DNA from: Fulvia fulva
Lineage: Eukaryota > Ascomycota > Dothideomycetes > Mycosphaerellales > Mycosphaerellaceae
Direction of reading: 5' to 3'
Length of the DNA: 64,000 nucleotides
NCBI RefSeq assembly: GCF_020509005.1
Contig: NC_063013.1
Span: 1,984,001 to 2,048,000 of the forward strand
This document shows, in pieces, positions 1 to 11,227 of this stretch. How positions within the stretch are numbered: the first letter of the stretch is position 1; each line of letters starts with the position of its first letter. The notes under the pieces are model-generated. The model worked only from the letters and a program-made list of their open reading frames with translations. It was not told the DNA's origin and searched no databases. Made by a program: the position numbers and the translations under genes.

Positions 1-150
1 AGGGAAAGCTAATCTAGACAAGGAGTAGTCGGGGGCGGGAAGGGTTTTCACCTATTCGGGTTTCCCTTTGTACATAACAATAGATATATACCTACATAGG
101 CCGGATAGGGTCCTAGAACAGGGGAATGACAAATCTATCTATCTATCTAT
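1..150 (+). mobile_element. LINE-B 3' terminus, cut by window edge
   Basis: This is the last ~150 bp of a Tad1-like non-LTR retrotransposon. It aligns base for base with the 3' end of the larger LINE-B copy starting at 37845, differing by transitions. It carries the GGGTTTTCACC / GGTTTCCC stem seen in other LINE families here (about 43-66) and ends in an ATCT tandem tail (133-150) instead of poly(A). The tail abuts decayed copia sequence that is continuous in the copy at 47266, so this LINE inserted into that copia. Confidence 0.85.
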
Positions 151-1833
151 ATATAGCTTGTAGATAGCTACCCCTAACCTTGATCTACTTCCTCTTTTAA
201 AGAGGCTTTAGTGTCCTGAATAGTAAATCTTAGTCAGTCATATATAATAATATATAAGAGTTAAGTAACTACTCGGACGAGGGGTACTTACCTTTAGCTT
301 CTATAGTAGAATAGGCAACCTTATCAACATTATTATCTTCTAATAGTATCCTAGAGTCTAATGCGTCTTCCTAGGTCGTATAGGCCCTTATAGGCTTCTT
401 ACTAGAGGAGGCCTTTAGCTTACGGCTCTCCTTTATCTACTTTATAAGGTCCGTTATTACCTTAAGAATATTACGAAGGTTTAGTAATAATGACCTCCTA
501 CGAGGTAGTGACGGTTGTCTCTTAGTAGGGTAGGTAACCCTAGCTAGTTTGTCCTTGTTCCTAATAGCCTACTGAGCTATAGAAAGGTGTAGGTACTTAC
601 TTATAAGATGGTCACTATTATAGAGATAGTACGTAAGCTTGCCCTAGAAACCCTTCTTAGCGAACATAGCTATCCCTTAATAAATTATTGATTCTTGCTT
701 CTCGCTAAGAATTATAAGAATGTCTTATAGTAAGAGATTTACCTAGGTATCAATTGTATCGCGAATTGAGCTAAATGAGTCTAGTAGAGCTACTAAGAGT
801 TGCTAGATCTTTCTGTCCTTAGTCTTGATGTCTTAGAACTAAGGCGAGATTAAAACAGCCCTCCTTATAATTGAGCTAAGCTCCTACTAGGCGTTATCTA
901 TTGACTAGTCCTCTATTATTACGAAATTAGTATATTACTAAAGCAAACTTCTTCTAGTAGCGAGAAGTCGTCTCTTATATTTAGCTTTAGCCTATTCCTA
1001 TAACTCCTTCGTATACCGGATCTTATATATTATCTCTTAGTTATCTATCGATAGACAGCTGTACATCTTATATAGGGCCGTTACAATATGCCGTCTATAC
1101 GATGCCTTCCTTATCGCTTGATCTAAAGGAAGGGATGACTCCGATGATATAGAGGGTGTCGCTATAGATAGGGTTATAGCGGGAATGTCCGTAATAATGT
1201 CGTCGAGGACCTAGTCAACCTGCTTTAATACTAGGTATATTCTTATTAGCTTGAACTATATTTCGTAGTTCTCTCTTATTAGAATAGATACTACTCTCTT
1301 TCTTATAAACCTAGTCTCGTTCTCTATTTTTTGTAAGTTAAGGGACAGGTTAGCTACCCTTAGGTAAAGGGATATATTTGGTCGTACGCGATCAGATCGA
1401 AATAGGATAAACCGAACGCGAGGTTAATAGCGGAGAGGATGGCTATCCGCTAGAAAGAGGAGGAAAGTCGGTCGGTAAGGATCGTATTAGTACTAAGACA
1501 CTATAGCGTAACTCTCTTAGTAGAGGGGGTTTCTAAGACACTACGGCTCTCTTAGAATAAACAGTTAGTTAATACGAACGCGATGTCCGGAGAGCGACTC
1601 TTCTTAGTAAGCTCGCCTACTTGTCTAAGGTATTAGTATAGGCTCCCTAACTCGGAGTCTAATAGTGCCTTACTAGGCTCTTTTACGTCTTATATATACC
1701 TATAGTACGGCTATAGCTTCCTATATAAGGCGGGTACGGCCTCTAGTCTACCTTCCTTTTGTTCTAAAGAGGAATAACTCTAATACGACTTTGTCGAGGG
1801 TGAAATACCGAGTTACTAACCCGGGCTTATAAC
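151..1833 (-). pseudogene. Copia-2 family 5' internal region (leader and gag), decayed
   Basis: This runs nearly collinear with 47266-48942, the 5' internal part of the better preserved Copia-2 element, and lies next to a matching LTR on its right. By position it should hold the leader and gag, with the mRNA reading right to left. No open frame survives; CA and TG are rare. Next to the LTR (about 1816-1832) is a sequence whose complement begins GTTATAAGCCC, a mutated form of the half-tRNA primer site seen intact in Copia-1. The 3' two thirds of the element are absent, replaced at the left by the LINE-B tail. Confidence 0.7.
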
Positions 1834-2071
1834 CTATTAAATAGGTACGAGTTACGTAGTAGTAGAAGACGGCGGATTATACGAAAGACGAAGAAGGACC
1901 TAATAGGATAGCGTGTATCTATATATAGTATCGCTAGTATTAGTAGTATAGGTAGATACTAGGTGTCCGGATGTTTACTAGCCTATAGGCTAGCAAACCC
2001 TAGTCACGTGATCTAGTTATATAACACACCTACACCTATATGCTTGTCCTACGGCCTATATATTCTTAATA
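1834..2071 (-). repeat. Copia-2 family LTR (5' LTR of decayed copy)
   Basis: A 238-bp repeat also present at 38424-38661 (same length) and, truncated, at 48943-49150. Read on the minus strand it begins with TATTAAGAA (TGTTAAGAA in the better preserved copy) and ends ATTTAATA. It contains an E-box CACGTG near 1996-2001. It is the 5' LTR because the primer-site-like sequence lies on its left. Confidence 0.8.
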
Positions 2072-2628
2072 TACTTCGTCGTCCTGGATATAGTCGGAGA
2101 GGTTAATCGTCTTAGGCGGTTTAGTAACTAGTTATATTAGTTGCTTAACTCGCTACTATACTTACTCGTTAGTTAGCTATTAGGGTTAGGTTTAGTAACC
2201 TTAAGTCTAGCTACTATTAAATATAAGCGACTCGCGGCGGATCTTAGGGCGACTAGTACGTAGGGAGTACCTACCGCCTATACTCTTAGCTAGTATCTTA
2301 TTAATAAAGGTACGATTATTCTTATTAACTTAGACCTATCGCGTTTATCGCGCGATTAGTATAGAAAACTCGCGATAAGCGTAGTTTCTATATCTTTAAC
2401 CTATTACTTTATAGGTCCTTCGTAGTACGTATTCTACGGTTAGTAAAGGAGGTCTAATAAAGTATAAGGGAGCCGTTCTTAATATAGGGCAAATAACGAA
2501 GTTTTTAGATAGGCTATCTAAGAGGAGTACGAGGTATAGAAAGTTAATATATAAGCCGAGGTATACGGGCCGGCCCGTACCGAGTTACGTAACCACTACT
2601 ATTTACTAGACGTCCGCCTAGGCCCGTA
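2072..2628 (-). mobile_element. LTR and leader fragment of a gypsy-like element
   Basis: Read on the minus strand from 2628 this begins TGTTACGGGCCTAGGC and shares the middle portion of the G1/G3/G4 LTR (GTTACGTAAC palindrome, then a CTCGG...TATATA stretch) but diverges after it, so it is a related LTR of another subfamily. It cuts the G1 polymerase gene just downstream of the integrase. The part from about 2400 down to 2072 may be leader and gag start; I could not confirm a frame. The left edge abuts the Copia-2 LTR. Confidence 0.5.
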
Positions 2629-5600
2629 ACATCGTACGGTAGGACTTCTATAATCGCGTATAGCCCTACGTAGCGGTAGTCGAGCTTCTTTAATAGTCGC
2701 TTCGTTCGCTAGTTACGCGTACTAAGGTAGATTAGATCGCCGACCTCGTATTGTAGTATAATCGTACGGTAATTACTAGTATAATCTACCTAGCTTAGTT
2801 ATAATATTTCTATTAAGTCCCGAAGTCTATATCTTAGGTTAGTTATACGGCGAGCGAATACGTTAGTAGATTATACGTCGAGCCGTTACTTATATAGTAG
2901 TAATACTTATAGTAGGTTAAGTTTAGTATTAGCGTATTGTAGGTTCTTACTAATATTTACTATAAACGGGCTTACTCCTATAGTCTTAGAGACGTAGTCG
3001 TTAGTAGTAAACTCTACGAGAGGTAACTAATCTATCTAATTGTCCTATATATAGCTAATAAATACGCGTAAATATTATTCTATTATCTTGTTCGTATTTT
3101 CGCTTTAACTATCGGTCTCCGGATAGTAGCCCGTTAAGATCTTACGTTTAATCTATAGTAGCTTATAGAGCCGCCCCTAAAAGGCGGAGATCTACTAAGG
3201 CCCGCGGTCTAATATAATCGTCTTTAGTAGGCCGTAGCGTAAAAAGATATGCTTAATATAGATATAGGCGATATATTCGGCTATTATCTCGAGGAGAGGA
3301 ATATAATATTGCTCCTTTCCTAAGCGGTCCGTAACTATAAGTACGTTCTCGTAGATCTAGCCGTATACTATATACCTCGCTAGGGGTAGATCGACTATAA
3401 AGTCTATTACGACATCGTCTTAAGTATTAAATAGAACTAGTAGCGGTATAAGTAGCCCGTATTAAGGTTTATTAATACTACGGTTATTACGGTATATCCG
3501 ATAGGCGCGTATAAAGGACCTAATAAAACGAGTTATTTGAGGCTATATATAGTACCGTAATACTAATCTACTCGTAGTAGTCTTTCCTAGGTGTCCTACT
3601 ACGAGCGTATTGTAGAAGGCTTTAATAATACGTATATAGATAGTGTTCTTTTTATCGTCTATAGGCGGGATAAAAAGGCTATATCCGCTATATATTACTA
3701 GGCTACAGTACGAGAGTATAGGGGTGTAGTATTAACAAAGTCGATAGCTAAAGAGAGAAGTAGGTTTTAAGGTCGAGGCCTATACTTAAGCGCCGAGGTG
3801 TTACGGGTCGGCTTCGGGCCGAGCGTCACGTGATCTGAGGTCACGTGCCCCTTTGCTAATCCTTTACTTAAGGAGCGGCCGTAATACTATATTGGTTCTT
3901 AATATAGATTATACTATCGATTAGTATTATATATTTATCGTCGATCTTGTTCTTATAAAGGAGCTTAACGGGCTTACGGGCTACTAGCTAAGTCGTAGCC
4001 TCTATTATATCTTCTTATTTATATAATTTGCTAATATCGGTAGCTAGTTATTTATCTACGACTACTCCTACTTCTAAGGAAGACAGTCGGAGAATTGTAC
4101 TTATCGAGACTAAAAGGAAGTACTCTAGTTTTAGTAAGATCCGGTCCTATTAAGTATACCTCGGGTCGGACTTGTCTTATAGAATTATATCCTAAGAGTG
4201 TCGTATAAGACTATCTAGCTTTACCCCTTATATACCTAGTCTATATACGATCTTAAAGAAGAATTGTAATAGGAACTCGGCCTATCTCGCTTGTCGACGA
4301 TTTAGCTATTTTGAACTTAGAAAGTACTCGAGGGTTTTATAGTCGCTATATACGAGTATAGGGCGGCCGCTCGGGTCTTATAGGTTTTCGAAGTCGTATT
4401 CTTTATCGATATTACATACTATAAGCTTAGGTCTCTATTCTTCGAAAGCTTTGATAATAGTAAGTAGCTCCTTATTATAGATATCGTAATTATATTCTTA
4501 CGGGCTTATTCTCTTAGATAAGTATACGATAGGTCTGAAGATATTGTCCTTATTATATTAAGATAGTACCGCCGTAATAACAAAGTCGCTAGTATCTCTT
4601 TTAAGGACGGTTCTACGCCCTAGAACGAATCTTATAAGGACAGTGTCTTCTATATCGGTAAACGCTTACTTTAGCCTATCGAAGGCCTTTTAATACCCTT
4701 TAGTCTACTACTAAGGTGTGTCTTTCTTAGTTAGCTTTACTATAGGTAGTACTATCTTGCTATAGTCCTTAATAAAGCGCCGATAAAAGCCGGAGAAGCT
4801 ATTAAACGTAAGGATATCTTCAATATTAGCCGGTATACTCTATTCTCGTATCGCTTACACCTTAGCCGGATCTATTAGGACTCCGTCCTTACTAATAATA
4901 AGACCTAAGTACTTAGTAGATTAGGTATAAGACTCCTACTTAGTAATATCGAGTTATAGGCCGGCCTCGCCGTATTTCTAGAGCACCTTCTTTATATATT
5001 CGATATGTTCTTCTAAGGAGTTACTAAATATTAAGATGTCGTCGAGGTATACCGAGGCGAAGTTATCTAAGAACTCCCGTAGGGTATCGTTAATATAAGA
5101 CTAAAATGTCCCTAGGTTGTTATATAGACTAAACGGTATTATAAGGCATTTAAACTACCTATATCTCGTAGTAAAAGCTATTAGCTATTCTAAGCCTTTA
5201 GTAATCCGTACACGATTAAAGGCTACGATAACATCGAGTTTAGTAAAGTACTTCTTTCCTACGATACGTTTAAGGGTATCCTCTATAAGGGGAATTGGAT
5301 ATCTTAACTTAATAGTACGTTCGTTTATACTACGATAGTCGATATATACTCGTAGGCCTCTACCGGATTTCTTAATAATAAGGACTAGTAAAGAGGCATC
5401 TACTCTACCTTAGTATTAGCGTATACCCTTCTAGGCAAGCTGTTTATTAACCTAATAGGCGATGATCTTATCTTCTTAGTTTAATATACGGTATAGTCTA
5501 CTAAATAGAGAAGTTACGCTAGGTTTAAGCTTAATCTCGTAATCTATACCTAGCCGGTAAGGTAGAAGCTCCTTTACGTCTTACTTTAAGAAGCAATACG

Positions 5601-6650
5601 CGAAGTCATAATAGATAGGTAGGAGGTAATCCTTTAGATTGATATCTTCCTCCTTCTTCTTTATAAACCTATCTATATCGGACTACGTATATATCTTATA
5701 GACGGAAAGTGTCGGACTAATACGTTACGCTACTAGTATAAACGCCGCTATACGTATATCTAACCGTTCGATAGTCTTATTATTAGATAGCATCCTATAG
5801 CCGGTATTAGGTATATAGGGTACGACATTACGTATATTTCGAGTACTTATTATATAAGCTATTAGAGGGTCTATTATACGTAGATCCCCTAGTTACTAAG
5901 GTTTGTTCTTATCGAAGATAAACATTATATAGGCTTCGGCTCCCTTTCGCTTAGCTATCTTCTCGATCGCTTCCGCGCTAACTTCCTAGATATTAATATC
6001 CGGTAGTATCGGTATAGTTACTTTATCGGCGGGTAGCGTATTCGACGGTAATATCGAGTAAGTACGTAGGCGCGGACGCGGCTTTATAATTGTGCCGGAG
6101 GTTATTATCTATACTAGATCTCCTTCATTATCTTCCTCTATAGTAGCTTAGAAGGGTAGTCGTGTTAGTAATATAGTCTCGAACTTCTACGTAGTAACTA
6201 TAGGCTCTTATCCTTTATTATTAATACTCTAGGCCTAAACTAGCTTACTATCCTATAGGTAATATTCCTTATAGTACTCCGAGTTAAGTATTATTATACT
6301 AGAGGCAGAGTAGATATCTAGTTAGTATTCGTCGTACTAGAGTCTACCGAGTACGATATTGTATTTAAGATAAGTCACCTAGAAAGTTCTTATCTCTATA
6401 TAACCGTTACTAAGTATAAGTTCTAGCTTTATACGGTATTATACTATTTCTTTAGCTATTAATCTATTTGCTAACCTAAGAGCTAGTAGGTTATTAAGCT
6501 TAATTAGAGATAGGTTATGTTTCTACGTATAGGAGAAGTCGATATATTTAGAGTTAGTACTATTATTAAGGAAAGTAAGTGCATATTACCTATTAGCTAT
6601 CCCTAGTATTATAAGGTATAAGCCGATAATAGGGTTGTGTTCTATTTCTA
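2629..6650 (-). pseudogene. G1 pol: protease, RT, RNase H, integrase (decayed)
   Basis: Conceptual minus-strand translation shows a protease-like region (about 6290-6600, with SYT.KHN and YNIVLGRL), an RT with FLDDILIFS at about 5010-5050 followed by KYLGLIISKDGVLIDPAKV, an RNase H segment with ILVYSDYKTLEYF (about 4310-4350), and an integrase core with VVIDFIVDLPLA and LIVTDRLGKEQYY (about 3290-3410). Near 2640-2730 a basic post-integrase segment RTKRLLKKLDYRYVG is cut off by the neighbouring LTR. Stops are TAG and TAA throughout. A solo-LTR-like insertion splits RNase H from integrase. Confidence 0.8.
3725..3886 (-). repeat. Solo-LTR-like insertion inside G1 pol
   Basis: This ~160-bp stretch interrupts G1 coding sequence between RNase H and integrase. 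On the minus strand it begins TATTACGGCCGC, like other gypsy LTRs here, and ends AATACTACA. It holds two CACGTG motifs in an inverted arrangement (about 3828-3847). Nothing internal to an element lies beside it, so it is most likely a solo LTR left by LTR-LTR recombination. I could not find a clean target duplication, so the boundaries are approximate. Confidence 0.45.
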
Positions 6651-9138
6651 CTATCCTAAGAATATATAATAATAGCTTAAGCTCTTCTAGCGGCTCTACT
6701 AGTAGTAATTCCTCGTATCGTATCTTCTCCTCTTTGTGTCTACTACTTATTACGCTTAAATAGCGGACTAGGCATTTTCCGCCGGTAGTATAACGGTAGT
6801 ACCGCTAGCGTTAGTACTAGGACGTACTAGTATCTCGTATTTAAAGAGTTCGTAAGTACGCTACTATAGACGGTAACCGGGCTTACGACACTTCTTATAG
6901 AGATTCTTACGTATATAACGAGTATTCTTAGCTTCGTCTATAGTCTCGCCGAGATTACTCTTAATAGGTTTAGGACGGGTAGACTAGGCCTTACGAGTTA
7001 GCTTATTAGAGCCTAAGCCCGAGCCTAGGCCTACTAGCTTATCGTCCTTATCCTTACCGTCCTTATTCTTACTATCCTTCTTATCGTTCTTTAGCTTCTC
7101 GGAGCGCGGGTATAGGGCGTCGAGGATCTTAAAGTCTTCGTCTACTTAATAGAGGTTGTCGATTATCTTAGTTATCGTTAAGGGTCGGAAGTTAAGATAC
7201 TTATTAAGGTAGTAGATAGTAAGCTTACGTTATAGATTATCTATTATATCTTTACTCTTAAGGCCTAGATATTAGTATTCTAGCGCTACTTAGGGAAGAA
7301 GGTCTAGAAGCTATCCTTCTTATCTATCTAAAGATTATTTAGGCGGTTACGAGCCCTACCGACTAGATTACGGTCTCTATATTGCTTAGCTAGTTCCTTA
7401 ATTAGGTCGTTAATGCCCTTATACGTCTTCTTACTACTAGTTAGGCTTCCTAAGATAGTAGGGATCTTAGGTCTAACTAACTCCTAGGCGTTACCTAGCG
7501 AGGCTAGTAAGTCGTATACGAACTTAAGTACTACCTTCTTATCGTAGAAGACTATATAGTCGATAATAGTCTCTAACTCGGAGAAGAACTTCTTAAGGGA
7601 GGGTCTAGATAGCTTACTATTAATAGTACCGACAAACTTCTTAGGCTTGTCTATACTACGCTAAGTCTTAAAGGGCTAGCTAAGGTCCGGATTATACTTA
7701 ACTAGAGACTCGAAGTCGTAGACTAGTTTCTTCTTAGAAGAGCGGCGATAAGTACGAGTATCGCTATCTAACTCCGAGGCCTCCTCTAACTTATTAGATA
7801 ATAGATCGGAGTCGTTACTATTATCTAGCTTATATATAGACTTTTTAGCTTTCTTTCTAGTAGTATAGCGAGCTATCTTATCCTCGTACTTATTACCGCG
7901 GTCCTTATTACTAGCTCTACTAGCTCTACTATTATTATTCTTGTCCTTAGATAGGGTTCGGCCGTTTTGTAGGGCACGGCGCTATAATATAGCGCGAGAT
8001 AGTAAGGATTGTACTCGAGAGCGGCCTCGGCGGTCGTCGAGTTACTTCTTAAGGTTATCTACCTAAGTTTACTACGACTTATTAAGCTACTCGATATCGC
8101 TCTAATAGGTCTAGGCTTCTATCTTATATATATTAAGGTCAAATTCGAGGGCCTTAATCTTCGAGTCGTTATTAGATAACTACTAAAGTGCCTCCTTTAC
8201 TTACTTCTTTAGGGTGTCGTTCTTTATAGTAAGCGAGCTAATCTCGACGGTCATTACTATACTTAAGGATACTCTAGGTTAGGCCTTTAGGTTATCGAGT
8301 TCTTACTAGACCTAAGTAAGCTATTACTTAGCCTAATCTATTTCTCCTCGTACTATACCTAGGTCCTTCTAGAAAGCGTCGCGGTACTTAATAGTATCCT
8401 CCTTCTATATCTTCTATATATTACGATTCTTAAGTAGTATATCGTACTCGTTACGTATCTACTAATCGTGACTCTTCTATCTCCTAAGCTCTTACCCGGC
8501 TTTACCTAATTACTCGTAGAGTATAGTCGCTATTTATATTATATTCCTATACTCTTACTCCGTACGTCGTAGGATAAAGTAGATAGCCGCGGCCGTCTCG
8601 GGCTCCTATACGAGCTTAACGAGTTGATCGGTATCTAGTTATAGGAGGTCGTTAATAGGGACTCGGAGGGTCTTCGCGACTTATTATTATATCTTACCTT
8701 CCTCTCCTTCGCCTTCTTTAGTAGCGCCGTCGTCGTCGTAGTTAACTACTGCCGTAGCTATACTATCGATATTCTAGATCTCGTTATTGGAAAGAAGGTT
8801 ATATAGGTTGAACTTAGGCGGTAGGTCGGTAACTAGTCGCTATAAGCTCTCGAGTTTATACTATAAGGCGTCCTCGGTAGTCTACTACTACTACTATATC
8901 TATCCTTAAGTCTATATATTATATATAGACTCGCGCTATACTACTAGGCGTATAGCTAGTAGCGAGCCTCGCTATCCTTAGGGTCGTACTATATTAGGTG
9001 CTACTTAGCCTAAGGTAGTCTCTTATACTACGTCGTACTCTTCTATCGTACGCCGCGATTTCTTATCGCGGTTATTAATAATCTACGCTCTTATAGATCG
9101 CGTCGTAGTTCTTCTACGGATATAGAGACCTAGTTAAG
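6651..9138 (-). pseudogene. G1 gag and leader (decayed)
   Basis: Minus-strand gag region of G1. It matches the gag regions of G3 (17182-19280) and G4 (20960-22850), including an acidic DDDGAT.EGEGE segment near 8690-8760 and an SLYKK.RKPG segment that may be a ruined zinc knuckle near 6880-6910. RIP has replaced most Gln and Trp codons by stops. The last ~120 bp before the LTR should hold the primer-binding site; all three family members keep a CTTA(A/G)CTAGGTCTCTATATCC segment directly inside the 5' LTR, read in element direction. Confidence 0.65.
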
Positions 9139-9299
9139 TATAACGGTTTATAGTCGTGTTAATATATAGTAGCTAGGTACGTAGGAAAAAGGAGCGCGAG
9201 GTACGCCGAGGCTATATATAAGCCGAGGTATTACGCTAGTACGCGCGGTTACGTAACCTACGTACTAGCTATCTATTTACTAGGCCTAGGGCCGTAATA
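9139..9299 (-). repeat. G1 5' LTR (161 bp)
   Basis: It matches, in reverse orientation, the 161-bp LTRs at 20468-20628 and 25081-25241 and the 158-bp one at 10060-10217. It contains GGTTACGTAACC at 9247-9258, which corresponds to GGTCACGTGACC in the less mutated G4 LTRs. Confidence 0.85.
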
Positions 9300-10059
9300 A
9301 CTACCTATCGTATAGCGCGGAATGCCTATAGCGGAAACTAGCGAAAATAAAGGCAATTATAAATAGGACCGTCGCCCTAAGATTCTACGGCGACCGTAAG
9401 GCTAGTCTATACCGGAACTAGCTAGCGGCGGTCGGGTATAAGTGCCCTAGGACCGAGAATAATATAAAGGATACGTAATCTAGGGCGTACGGGAGGCTAC
9501 GTGCTCTACTAGTTATAGCGAGGAAATCTAACTAGGCCCGGCTCTCCTTTAGTATATAACCGATAGGCGTAGACTAGGACGCGCTAGGTAGTAGGATGTA
9601 GCACATTATAGAGGAAATAATTGTCGATAATAATAACTAGCCTCGATACGCTTAGTATTATCTAGTATAACGTTGACTATAGTATAGATATAGTATAAAA
9701 CTATTTCCTATACGAGGCGGACCCGTACGTCTACTACGTCCTAGTAATCTAGGAGCTATAGATTAATCCGTACTATAAGAGACTAACGACCTATAAGCTA
9801 CTAGCCTATACGATATACCTACGAAGCGACGGTAGACCCCGTACGTACTTCTATATTAGTAAGGATATACTAGAATCCGACTAGGAGGTAGTATACTACG
9901 TAGACGAAGAAGGCGGGGGAAATGTTACCTCCCTCTACGTAGGTAGTACTTAGATATATAACTTATATATATAACCGCTAGCCTCGAGGTCTAGCCGCAA
10001 CCTTAGGATCTATAGACACCTAGATAGTACGCTTAAGAGATAAGGGTACAATATCGTAG
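9300..10059 (+). mobile_element. LINE-B fragment between two gypsy LTRs
   Basis: These 760 bp match 34172-34931 of the larger LINE-B copy at identical length, differing by transitions. It spans the ORF1 C-terminus and the start of the ORF2 endonuclease. Its left edge is the outer end of the G1 5' LTR (minus strand) and its right edge the outer end of the G3 5' LTR (plus strand), so two gypsy elements inserted in opposite directions and kept only this piece between them. No frame is open. Confidence 0.85.
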
Positions 10060-10217
10060 TATTACGGCCCTAGGCCTAGTAAATAGTCAGCTAGTATATA
10101 GGTTACGTAACCGCGCGTTACTAGCGCGCCTCGGCTATATATAACCTCGGCGTACCTCGCGCTCCTCTCTTCTACGTACCTAGCTACTTTGTATTAATAC
10201 AATTATAAACCGTTATA
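10060..10217 (+). repeat. G3 5' LTR (158 bp)
   Basis: It begins TATTACGGCCCTAGGCCTAG and ends CCGTTATA, like the G4 LTRs. It carries GGTTACGTAACC at 10101-10112, the doubly mutated form of the E-box palindrome. The leader segment CTTAGCTAGGTCTCTATATC follows directly. Confidence 0.85.
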
Positions 10218-10396
10218 CTTAGCTAGGTCTCTATATCCGTAGAAGAGCTACGACGGGATCTATAAGAGCGTAGATTATTAATAATAGCGACAAGAAATCG
10301 TAGTGTACGATAGAAGAGTACGACGTAGTATAAGAGACTACCTTAGGCTAAGTAGTACCTAATATAGTACGACCCTAAGGATAGCGAGGCTCGCTA

Positions 10397-10401
10397 CTAG
10401 C
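10397..10401. repeat. Copia-1 target-site duplication, left copy
   Basis: CTAGC directly outside the left LTR, repeated at 17177-17181 outside the right LTR. The empty site in the related G4 gag region reads CTAGCTATACG once, confirming a 5-bp duplication typical of copia integrases. Confidence 0.9.
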
Positions 10402-10608
10402 TATCACGTTAGAAGTGTGGGAAGTTATTGTACGGGCTCATATAGGGTGTTTCAAAAGCAGGTTGTGTATTGCATGTGTCTATCTAGAATGGACAAGTGT
10501 TGCTCTTGAAGAGGCTGCAGGTGACTAATCAGTCACCTGATTCTTAGCGTACGTGGCCTCAAGTTTTGATGATGGGATGTTGCCCATGTGCACGCTCGGA
10601 TCGCGACA
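10402..10608 (-). repeat. Copia-1 3' LTR
   Basis: 207 bp, by eye identical to 16970-17176. Read on the minus strand it begins TGTCGCGATCC and ends ACGTGATA. It includes a 22-nt palindrome at 10518-10539 (9-bp arms around AATC) whose centre TGACTAATCAGTCA resembles bZIP (AP-1/Gcn4-type) sites. Confidence 0.97.
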
Positions 10609-10617
10609 CACCCCCTC
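10609..10617 (-). promoter_or_regulatory. Copia-1 polypurine tract
   Basis: On the minus strand GAGGGGGTG lies directly inside the 3' LTR, the expected place for the plus-strand DNA primer. Confidence 0.75.
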
Positions 10618-10850
10618 AGCTCGTGCGCTGGAGTGAATGAGCTGATTCCCATGTGATCGCGTGCACCCTGTCATAACTACCCCCCCTATCTATGGCAGTG
10701 ACGTCAGGCCCTCGGTGTTGCTGCTGCTGCAGTGAGGGTAAGTCAGCTGTTTCAAGTGAAGTGAGGTGAGCTTTGTACCCCTTCCCTCATTCCTCACTTT
10801 CACTGCTGCCATTGTTACCTATATAATAAAGCATAGAATGTGTGACTGTT

Positions 10851-10952
10851 GCCGGTGAGATGGCTCAGGTGATGGTCCCGTTGCACGGACTTTCACTTGA
10901 GTGTGCAATCATCTCACCCACCGGCAAACATCAGAGGTCCTGAGTTCAATCC
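10851..10952 (+). other. tRNA-like or SINE-like module in the Copia-1 3' region
   Basis: On the strand opposite to Copia-1 there is TGGCTCAGGTG at 10861-10871, a full match to the Pol III A-box consensus TRGYNNANNNG, and GTTCAATCC at 10944-10952, a full match to the B-box GTTCRANNC. The distance between them is within the range for tRNA genes with an intron. The stretch 10851-10925 can fold on itself: GCCGGT with ACCGGC, GAGATG with CATCTC, CTCAGGTGA with TCACTTGAG, GTCC with GGAC. The acceptor-like GCCGGTG pairs before the B-box, not after it, so this is not a normal tRNA gene. TATATAATAAA lies about 25 bp upstream. A captured tRNA-derived SINE or a structured RNA of the element are the main options. 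Confidence 0.4.
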
Positions 10953-11206
10953 AGGGGTAGCCTTAGTCCTATCGTATGCTTAAACATATATTGTCGTCCG
11001 CTCAACTTATTGAATTGTCCGATAATTGCTCTGTGCCAAGTTATTTCGCTCCGGCGAATGGTGAGAGAGCTCGCTCTGCCCCTGGGGAGTATGAGATACT
11101 AGTCAGTGGCGCAATGCACTGGGCTGTCTACGACAGAGCTTGCACCATGTGAGGTGTAATGGGGCTCCAATGGGTAACACCGGAGCAACGGTATCGGAAA
11201 GTTGAA

Positions 11207-11227
11207 AAGGCACCTTCGGGGTGCCTT
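11207..11227. other. Perfect stem-loop in the Copia-1 3' region
   Basis: AAGGCACC, loop TTCGG, GGTGCCTT: an 8-bp perfect stem 425 bp downstream of the gag-pol stop. It could stabilise the RNA or take part in 3' end formation; no evidence decides. Confidence 0.4.

Larger units (their letters stand above)
2629..9299 (-). mobile_element. Decayed Ty3/gypsy retrotransposon G1
   Basis: A minus-strand LTR retrotransposon with domain order gag, protease, RT, RNase H, integrase, as in gypsy elements. Its 5' LTR is at 9139-9299; the 3' end is cut at 2628 by another LTR fragment. It belongs to the same family as G3 and G4: all three share the 161-bp LTR type and an acidic gag segment containing YDDDGAT. 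RIP-type change is near saturation and no frame is open. The right flank is a LINE-B piece, so G1 landed in LINE-B. Confidence 0.85.

Noticed and set aside
5117..5338. Plus-strand open frame in the G1 RT region, and similar frames at 21578-21829 and 35578-35787
   Set aside because: They lie antisense or out of frame to recognisable retrotransposon coding sequence and contain no motif.
10851..10952. A functional nuclear tRNA gene
   Set aside because: The A- and B-boxes are good, but the acceptor-like arm pairs before the B-box and no proper anticodon arm could be placed.
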